A stretch of DNA of 58,570 bases from a virus. The translations under genes and the position numbers were made by a program. Of this stretch, positions 53,418-58,570 are shown piece by piece. Each line of letters starts with the position of its first letter. Position 1 is the first letter of the stretch. The stretch spans positions 1 through 58,570 of IMG/VR virus record IMGVR_UViG_3300031963_008020. The stretch is one strand, 5' to 3'. The notes beneath the pieces were generated by a model, which worked only from the letters and a program-made list of their open reading frames with translations, ran no database searches and had not been told where the DNA came from.

Positions 53418-54497
53418 TTAGGCCGAAGCAGCACTAATATACTTGCCATAACGAGCGTGGAACTCGTCAAAGCAATCAATTGCTTCGGGATCAATCGGAA
53501 GATTATACTGAGTCAGTGCGAGTTTAATACCCATAACAACCAATTCAGTATCGAAGTTATCCATCGAGAACCGCATGAAGTTATTGACCATAAAGTCGAA
53601 CTTCTTGTCGTTCTTGTCAGATGCTTCTTTAAGTTCGTAGCAGAGCGAGACAGTCAAGGAATACATGGCACTGATTTCACGAGTCTTCATCTCTTTAACC
53701 TTACCAGCGAGGATTTCGGTTGGATCGGGCATAGAACTTGCAATCTTACGGTGAGCCATAAACTTGACAGCAAGACCTTCGCCAACTGCACCTGCAACCA
53801 GGTCAGTAGTAGTGCCATCGTCAAGGTTATCTTCGAGCAATTCGCTAACAAACGACCACGAACGTGGAGTAGCAAACGAACGGCTAGGAGACTTAGGATC
53901 AAAGTCGTAAAGGTCCTTCTTCGAGAAGTTAAGGAAACCTACAACGTCTTTGTTGATTTTGTTGTTAACTGCCCACTGGAACCAATCGTCGAAGTCGACT
54001 TTCATTTCAAGGTGGACAAAGCGGTTAGCAAGCGGAGCAGGCATACGATAAGTAACACCTTTATCTGCTTCACGGTTACCAGCAGCAACAATCATAACGT
54101 TATCAGGCAGTCGATAAGTACCAACCTTACGGTTAAGAATAAGTTGGTATGCAGCAGCCTGCACAGCCGGAGCAGCACTGTTCATTTCGTCGAGGAAAAG
54201 AACAACGTTCTTATGCTTGGCTGCAAACTCTGCGTCGGGCAGTTCGCCTGGAGGAGCCCAAACCATTTTGCTGGTATTGGAATCAAAGTACGGAATACCC
54301 TTAATATCAGTGGGTTCCCAAAGGCTAAGACGAACGTCGATAACAGGAGCATTAAATTGCTCTGCAATCTGGTGAACAATGTCCGACTTACCAATACCCG
54401 GGGGACCCCAGAGGAAGATCGGACGCTTTTTAAGCATTGCATGACGAATGCTTGCTTTAGCCTTGTTCGGGCTAACAGTACGAGTAAGTTCTGACAT
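53418..54497 (-). CDS. MoxR-type AAA+ ATPase
   Basis: 359 residues. Walker A GPPGIGKS (31-38), Walker B VVLFLDEMNSA near 95-105, sensor 1 MIVAAGN. MoxR ATPases work with VWA partners, here encoded just downstream after a terminator. The two genes are therefore a pair with separate transcripts and identical +1 sequence. Likely role: remodelling a phage or host protein complex. The GC content is visibly higher than in the island. Confidence 0.88.
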   Translation of the reverse strand: MSELTRTVSPNKAKASIRHAMLKKRPIFLWGPPGIGKSDIVHQIAEQFNAPVIDVRLSLWEPTDIKGIPYFDSNTSKMVWAPPGELPDAEFAAKHKNVVLFLDEMNSAAPAVQAAAYQLILNRKVGTYRLPDNVMIVAAGNREADKGVTYRMPAPLANRFVHLEMKVDFDDWFQWAVNNKINKDVVGFLNFSKKDLYDFDPKSPSRSFATPRSWSFVSELLEDNLDDGTTTDLVAGAVGEGLAVKFMAHRKIASSMPDPTEILAGKVKEMKTREISAMYSLTVSLCYELKEASDKNDKKFDFMVNNFMRFSMDNFDTELVVMGIKLALTQYNLPIDPEAIDCFDEFHARYGKYISAASA

Positions 54498-54508
54498 GGA
54501 GTATTCCT

Positions 54509-54557
54509 TTCTGTGTTTCAGTGCCTATGTGTTAGTTATACAGCACGAAACACAGAA
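54509..54557. repeat. Inverted repeat around the MoxR promoter
   Basis: TTCTGTGTTTCAGTGC and GCACGAAACACAGAA form near-perfect arms (one bulged base) that flank the -10 box and +1. It could be an operator for a phage repressor or a leader hairpin in read-through transcripts. The VWA promoter lacks it. Confidence 0.55.
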
Positions 54558-54563
54558 GGTCAA
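54535..54563 (-). promoter_or_regulatory. Sigma70-type early promoter of the MoxR gene
   Basis: TTGACC (54558-54563), a 17-nt spacer and TATAAC (54535-54540) on the minus strand. The predicted +1 at 54528 opens ATAGGCACTGAA (54517-54528). The -35 box lies within the end of the sulfotransferase gene. Confidence 0.7.
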
Positions 54564-55111
54564 CTACTTTTTTCCCATATGTTGAGATTTTTCATCCAAA
54601 TGTAATCAGGCTTGTATAATTTGGGTATAGCGTGTTTAAAGTATTCAAGTACATCAAGAGGTGTTTCGTCCATTCTTGCAAAATGTTGAACAAATGACGG
54701 ATGACGTTGATTGGTGAATCCAAAATACATATCCACATATTCCATTCTAACATAACAAGTGTTGTTGCAAATGTATTCATTATTAAAATTATATAACATT
54801 GACTGCAACGCAGTGTGTTCGTCATAATGGTGTCTTACGCGAAAATTTTCTAACCACTGTTTGGCATCAGCAACAGTCCAGTTTTTTATAGGTGGGATAT
54901 CGTCCCACTCAAAAGAATAAAACCAACTTACCCATCTTTCGTACGGATCTCTAACAATTTTTATAATTGTGTAATCTTCAAAAGACTCTTTAGTAACTCT
55001 TCTTCTTTCCACCCATCCTACTGTTTTTAAAACACTTCTTACATGGTTGCTTCCGCATCTTGGCAGAACACAACACACCATCTTTTTTTCGTTATTTACT
55101 AATACATCCAT
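54560..55111 (-). CDS. Sulfotransferase-like protein
   Basis: 183 residues. VLPRCGSNHVRSVL near residue 16 is the 5'-phosphosulfate-binding loop and IVRDPYERWVSWF the 3'-phosphate-binding motif of PAPS sulfotransferases. It is shorter than the typical 250-300, so part of the acceptor-binding region is absent. It would transfer sulfate to a glycan or small molecule. A good family match, with an unknown acceptor. Confidence 0.75.
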   Translation of the reverse strand: MDVLVNNEKKMVCCVLPRCGSNHVRSVLKTVGWVERRRVTKESFEDYTIIKIVRDPYERWVSWFYSFEWDDIPPIKNWTVADAKQWLENFRVRHHYDEHTALQSMLYNFNNEYICNNTCYVRMEYVDMYFGFTNQRHPSFVQHFARMDETPLDVLEYFKHAIPKLYKPDYIWMKNLNIWEKSS

Positions 55112-55124
55112 TTGATAATTCGTT

Positions 55125-55505
55125 CTATAATGTTCTAGAACGTGTTAATGCTTTGTTTAATCCGTACTTGCGTACATCGCCACTAAACAATGCAAGTTCT
55201 ACTGCTTTCTTTTCATTTGTTACAAGTATGCCATCTTTTGTTAAGTAATAAGGGCAATCAATAAATTTGTCTAAAAAAATAATTATTTGAGTTGTTAGTG
55301 GCATATCTTTTGGAAAAGGTATGTCATAAACTTTTAAATCAATTTTTTGTATAACTTCAAATCCGTCGTCTGTTAATCTTAAACCACTGTTGTCTTTTTG
55401 ACGAGTGTTTTGCCACCACAGAGGTAAATGTTCAGTTATCGAATTATCAGAAGTACTTTTTCCAAGTTCTTGTAAAAATAACTTGGTGTAGACTTTTTTA
55501 TTCAT
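55125..55505 (-). CDS. Conserved marine-phage protein of unknown function
   Basis: 126 residues. The string LPLWWQNTRQKDNSGLRLTD and FLDKFIDCPYY match a protein I remember from cyanophage genomes, without assigned function. It overlaps the next upstream gene by 8 nt. Confidence 0.68.
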   Translation of the reverse strand: MNKKVYTKLFLQELGKSTSDNSITEHLPLWWQNTRQKDNSGLRLTDDGFEVIQKIDLKVYDIPFPKDMPLTTQIIIFLDKFIDCPYYLTKDGILVTNEKKAVELALFSGDVRKYGLNKALTRSRTL

Positions 55506-55788
55506 CTTCTACTTCTTCGCCTGTGGTTAATTTATAAACTGCAAAATCTGCGGTCTTAAACATCAAATTTAACTTACTTGCTAAATTAAATGCATGTCCA
55601 GGATTAGAAAAACTTGTTTTTTTATATTTTGGACCAGGATAACTTGTTAGACTATTAGAGCTTTTGAGATTAAAAGGCTTGCCTTTATAAAAGACAGCCC
55701 ATACTGCTTCAGCATCTAGAACTTGTTCACACTTGTAAGTTCTACTATTTGTATACTCTAAAAGAACATTCGGTTTAGGTCTGCTCAT
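55498..55788 (-). CDS. Small conserved phage protein of unknown function
   Basis: 96 residues from ATG 55788; TTGGAG lies 7-12 nt upstream, so the in-frame TTG at 55800 belongs to the ribosome site. The central segment (SYPGPKYKKTSFSNPGHAF) is Lys-rich and may bind nucleic acid, which is a guess. Confidence 0.62.
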   Translation of the reverse strand: MSRPKPNVLLEYTNSRTYKCEQVLDAEAVWAVFYKGKPFNLKSSNSLTSYPGPKYKKTSFSNPGHAFNLASKLNLMFKTADFAVYKLTTGEEVEDE

Positions 55789-55813
55789 TGCGTACTCCAA
55801 TTATATACGCATA

Positions 55814-55821
55814 TATTTATG
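55814..55821 (-). promoter_or_regulatory. Late-type promoter CATAAATA with leader and GGAG
   Basis: 7 of 8 to TATAAATA on the minus strand, 25 nt before ATG 55788, with TTGGAG between. Leadered arrangement. Confidence 0.5.
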
Positions 55822-55823
55822 AC

Positions 55824-56069
55824 TTATGACCAGTTACCGCCGGCGTCCATTGATATTGTAATAGTTTCGTCGGAGGTTTTAGTGGAATATTCTTTTACAA
55901 ATTTTTCCAGATCGCCGTTCATTCTACTCATAACAATACCCAAAGTAAATGCAAGGCTTTTTGCAACAGCAATATCTAATCGAACTTCTCTTGCATTGCT
56001 GGATTCTGCACCTTTAACCTGTTGTATAAATTGTGTTATAGGTGTTGTGTTAATTGGTTCTGTTGACAT
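55824..56069 (-). CDS. Small conserved phage protein of unknown function
   Basis: 81 residues, beginning with MSTEPINTTPITQF. Predicted helical with a beta-strand C-terminus (ETITISMDAGG). It overlaps the next gene upstream by 20 nt, supporting co-translation. Confidence 0.6.
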   Translation of the reverse strand: MSTEPINTTPITQFIQQVKGAESSNAREVRLDIAVAKSLAFTLGIVMSRMNGDLEKFVKEYSTKTSDETITISMDAGGNWS

Positions 56070-56532
56070 TGCTCAATGCAGCCTTCATTTCTAGTTCGGT
56101 CTTGAAAGGTCCGAGGTATTCGTTTCTTTCAATAGTAATCAGTTTTGGACAAAAACTTTTAAGCCAGTTAACATTAAATTTGATCAAGTAATAGCCAGCA
56201 CAATAAACGCTTTTTGACTTTTCACTTTTTGTAAAAAGAGGTAATCTATGCACAATGTCGTACATACTGTTGTACGGTATACTGCGAGTAGGATATCCGT
56301 GTACACTAGTATCAGTTTTTGAATTTTCGTTTTGTGTAATTTTGGCAGTAAGAAAGTTTTTACCAAACTGTTTTTTTAATTGCTTCTCATCTTTGTAAAA
56401 ACTAATCTCACCTTTGCGTGACAGGATAAAAGAATTTTCATCCTTTGTAAGTGTTCCTACACGCATACCTTGATCTTCGACTATCCAAAATCTATTCTCA
56501 AGAACTTCTTTTGCTGTAATTTGTTGTTTCAC
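56050..56532 (-). CDS. Conserved phage protein of unknown function
   Basis: 160 residues. VYCAGYYLIKF and FCPKLITIERNEYLGPF are the kind of segment seen in unnamed marine-phage proteins (from memory). It starts 2 nt after the exonuclease stop. Confidence 0.65.
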   Translation of the reverse strand: MKQQITAKEVLENRFWIVEDQGMRVGTLTKDENSFILSRKGEISFYKDEKQLKKQFGKNFLTAKITQNENSKTDTSVHGYPTRSIPYNSMYDIVHRLPLFTKSEKSKSVYCAGYYLIKFNVNWLKSFCPKLITIERNEYLGPFKTELEMKAALSNVNRTN

Positions 56533-56534
56533 TT

Positions 56535-57521
56535 TTATTCCTTGGTGTATCTAGCGTTTAATGGCTCTGCATAGAGTGTGGCCTGATCTGCAATTTTTTG
56601 CATGTTCCATTTAGCACAAAACTTCATAAGTTTCATACCGACTTGACCGATGTCCTTGGGTTCAACACTATGAATACTAGTGTTTATAACTTCTCTAATA
56701 TGTGTTGGCTGTGCCGATAGATCACAAAGTATAACGTTACGTTGATAGTCATCGATAACACGGTGTTCGACACCGTTGTGATCTACCCAACGCTGCAACA
56801 TAAGATTATTCCAAGCAAAGCCTTTGCTTTTTTTATCAGCAAATGCTTCGGTAAGGCCTACTTTGTTTTTTGTACCTTTGACACGTACACCGGGATATGC
56901 GGAGAATACGTTGTCGCTGGTGTCGCCGCGCATACACTTTTCAAACAGCATCCATTCTGGGTCGGATGCAGTTTTAACAATGCCAGTCTTTTTATCTTTA
57001 ATTGGCTTACCTTTGTCGTCAAAAAAGCCTTCGTGCGTGATAATCATATTTTGAACGCCATTGTACTGTTTCACTTTAGGTGAAATCAACTGTGCAAAGT
57101 CGCCATCTGTACTAATAATCACGTGACTGTCATTGGGATGATTTTGGATCCATCCAGCAATAAGGTCGTCTGCTTCAAGCACAGGATTCTGAAGTACAGT
57201 ACAGTTGGTTTTATTAGTAACAAAGTCTTTAAACTCGTCAAAGATTTCCCAAAACACTTTGTCTTCTTCTGCTTCTCTCGGACTCATAGCATTACGAGTT
57301 TCTTGACGATTACGCTTGTATGGCTGATAAAAGTCTTTGCGCCAACTACGACCTTCAAGACAAAAGACAACGTGGTCGGCTTTAAAGTCTGTCCACGCTT
57401 TCTTAATGCTGTTAAATGTAATGTGTAGAGCCATGCCTACTTTTGTATCGATGTCGCCACGAACAACGTGTCGGGCACGAAAAAAAGTGTTAGCAGTGTC
57501 TACAAGAATGTAAGTTGTCAT
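56535..57521 (-). CDS. 5'-3' exonuclease (FEN/T4 RNase H-like)
   Basis: 328 residues. DTANTFFRARH carries the first acidic metal ligand, then VVFCLEGRSWRKDFYQPYK, EADDLIAGWI, ISTDGDFAQLIS and RGDTSDNV supply the remaining Asp ligands in FEN-family order. In T4 this enzyme removes RNA primers and 5' flaps during lagging-strand replication. Its place next to small phage genes fits a replication module. Confidence 0.9.
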   Translation of the reverse strand: MTTYILVDTANTFFRARHVVRGDIDTKVGMALHITFNSIKKAWTDFKADHVVFCLEGRSWRKDFYQPYKRNRQETRNAMSPREAEEDKVFWEIFDEFKDFVTNKTNCTVLQNPVLEADDLIAGWIQNHPNDSHVIISTDGDFAQLISPKVKQYNGVQNMIITHEGFFDDKGKPIKDKKTGIVKTASDPEWMLFEKCMRGDTSDNVFSAYPGVRVKGTKNKVGLTEAFADKKSKGFAWNNLMLQRWVDHNGVEHRVIDDYQRNVILCDLSAQPTHIREVINTSIHSVEPKDIGQVGMKLMKFCAKWNMQKIADQATLYAEPLNARYTKE

Positions 57522-57970
57522 GATACTTCTGATTTGCCTTTTGCAATGGGTACTACATTAATATAGCCGGAACCGCGCTGTGTGTCAAGTCCTTCTGCAT
57601 TCAACATTTGAAAAACAATGTCTCTAAACCAACGATCTACAATTTCTTCTTCAGGATCTGCTTCTGTACCATACCCATACAACATTAATTCTTTAATAAA
57701 GTATTCATTCCAGTCTAGTTCAAAAAACCCGTTGCGAATATTTTCTGGATTGATCTTGGTTTCAAGAACAGAAACGTAAGGCTCTTCTTTGCGAGTTGCA
57801 CGATCTTTAGGAGAAAGACGTGCTAATTCTGCTTCTTCTTCGGCTTTTATTCTTTCAACTGTAAGTCGTTGTAATTCTTCTTCTTCTTTTATTCGTTTTG
57901 TTTCTGCTTCGATAGCAGCGGCTTCAATGGCTGCAACACCTGTTATTTTTTTGAGCCAATTTTTTACCAT
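57518..57970 (-). CDS. Conserved phage protein with coiled-coil N-terminus
   Basis: 150 residues from ATG 57970, which overlaps the metK stop; a longer reading frame to 58021 would extend into metK. Residues 15-60 are a Glu/Lys/Arg-rich coiled coil, followed by FFELDWNEYFIKEL and EEEIVDRWF, motifs I recall from cyanophage proteins of unknown function. Stop overlaps the exonuclease ATG by 4 nt. Confidence 0.68.
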   Translation of the reverse strand: MVKNWLKKITGVAAIEAAAIEAETKRIKEEEELQRLTVERIKAEEEAELARLSPKDRATRKEEPYVSVLETKINPENIRNGFFELDWNEYFIKELMLYGYGTEADPEEEIVDRWFRDIVFQMLNAEGLDTQRGSGYINVVPIAKGKSEVS

Positions 57971-58570
57971 CCGATTTTCTCCCAAGGTACATCTTTGTCT
58001 CCAAAGTGTCCATATACACAATTTTTGCTATACTCGTGAAAGTTAAACAAATCAAATCTATCAATAATGCCTTTTGGACTTAGATCGATTTCGTTGCGAA
58101 TAAAGCGTTCAATACTACGATTATGACCATTGCTGTCAATAAGAATACTAGTTGGCTGTTTAACACCGATAGCATAACTCAATTGAATGTTACACCAATC
58201 TGCCATTTCATCTGCTACTACGTTTTTAGCAAGCCAGCGAGCCATATATGCAGCACTGCGGTCTACTTTGGTAGGATCCTTGCCACTAAACGCACCACCA
58301 CCGTGGGGAGCAAATCCACCGTAGGTATCAACAATAATCTTACGTCCAGTTACACCAGCATCGCCGTCTGGTCCACCGATAACAAAATTTCCAGTAGGAT
58401 TGATGTGCCAAACAGTGCGTTCATCGATTAAATCTCCCAATACCTGTTTTACTGCATCACGAATTGGTGCCTTAACACTGTGATTAAACCCATCACGGTG
58501 CTGTTGACTAACAACAATTTGATCGATGCGTTTAATAATGCCTTCGCGTCTAGCACCATTATACTCAACA
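57964..58570 (-). CDS. metK: S-adenosylmethionine synthetase, partial
   Basis: Runs off the window end; 201 codons are visible. IIKRIDQIVVSQQH, NPTGNFVIGGP, DAGVTGRKIIVDTYGG, GGGAFSGKDPTKVDRSAAYMAR and YAIGVKQP match the central and C-terminal domains of MetK, including the glycine-rich GGGAFSGKD loop. The enzyme makes SAM from ATP and methionine. Reading continues in frame from 58569 without a stop, so no frameshift is implied. With 18 radical SAM proteins in the same genome it probably supplies their cofactor. Confidence 0.92.
   Translation of the reverse strand, partial: VEYNGARREGIIKRIDQIVVSQQHRDGFNHSVKAPIRDAVKQVLGDLIDERTVWHINPTGNFVIGGPDGDAGVTGRKIIVDTYGGFAPHGGGAFSGKDPTKVDRSAAYMARWLAKNVVADEMADWCNIQLSYAIGVKQPTSILIDSNGHNRSIERFIRNEIDLSPKGIIDRFDLFNFHEYSKNCVYGHFGDKDVPWEKIGW

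Noticed and set aside
53457-54494. A 345-codon open frame on the plus strand
   Set aside because: It lies exactly antisense to the MoxR gene, which has full AAA+ motifs; the antisense product has no recognisable domain and no ribosome site.
57971-58021. Upstream extension of the coiled-coil gene into metK
   Set aside because: The extension overlaps metK coding in another frame; ATG 57970 overlaps the metK stop as expected for this genome.
57964-58440. Apparent start of metK at 58440
   Set aside because: The reading frame continues in frame beyond 58440 to the window end with recognisable MetK residues, so this is the middle of the gene rather than a start or a frameshift.
1-58570. tRNA, rRNA, CRISPR array, transposase, integrase
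   Set aside because: None was recognised; gaps are too short for most RNA genes and no mobile-element motif was found by reading.

Overview
This window reads as part of a large AT-rich marine bacteriophage genome, most likely a T4-like myovirus of a planktonic bacterium (cyanobacterial or SAR11-type host; the host cannot be fixed from this sequence). Support for a phage: near-zero intergenic space with ATGA-type overlaps, two tail-fibre-like proteins (one with a tropism-determinant-like N-terminus), a FEN-type 5'-3' exonuclease like T4 RNase H, promoters matching the T4 late consensus TATAAATA, and a block of small proteins of the kind seen in marine T4-like phages. No tRNA, rRNA, CRISPR array, insertion sequence or integrase was seen.

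Layout. (1) 1-47.2 kb is a metabolic island. It holds 18 radical SAM proteins (two with a cobalamin-binding-type N-terminus, nine with an N-terminal auxiliary-cluster module), nine Fe(II)/2-oxoglutarate-type oxygenases including a cold-shock-domain/prolyl-4-hydroxylase fusion, three methyltransferases, two short-chain dehydrogenases, two aminotransferase-like PLP proteins, an amidinotransferase, two PP-loop ATPases, two degenerate kinase-like proteins, two GNAT-like proteins, two glycosyltransferase-like proteins, a nitroreductase and an orphan repeat-rich fibre protein. (2) 40.6-47.2 kb is a compact six-gene operon: ornithine-decarboxylase-like enzyme, GNAT-like protein, acyl-adenylating ligase, oxygenase, asparagine-synthase-like PP-loop enzyme and homospermidine synthase. 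It looks like a polyamine-based small-molecule or modification pathway. (3) 47.3-50.5 kb carries a subtilisin-like protease and a tail fibre. (4) 50.5-58.57 kb is a more core-like block: small conserved proteins, a VWA/metallopeptidase-like protein and MoxR ATPase, a sulfotransferase, the exonuclease and a truncated S-adenosylmethionine synthetase (metK) running off the window end.

How the parts may work together (inference): metK would supply SAM to the 18 radical SAM enzymes and the methyltransferases. Radical SAM, oxygenase, PLP, ligase and transfer enzymes together resemble a modification or biosynthesis programme. The substrate (virion protein, DNA base, surface glycan or host metabolite) is not visible from sequence.

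Regulation is unusually legible. Five island genes start 4-5 nt after an ACTAAATA/AATAAATA/TATAAATA box, implying leaderless late mRNAs; two more start at the predicted +1 of sigma70-type promoters. Virion-type and some core genes instead have a late box, a leader and a strong Shine-Dalgarno. The fibre gene at 50,483 has its ribosome site inside an 18-bp perfect hairpin with a late box reaching into the loop, the T4-style early-off/late-on arrangement. The MoxR and VWA genes have sigma70 promoters sharing an identical 12-nt start of transcript.
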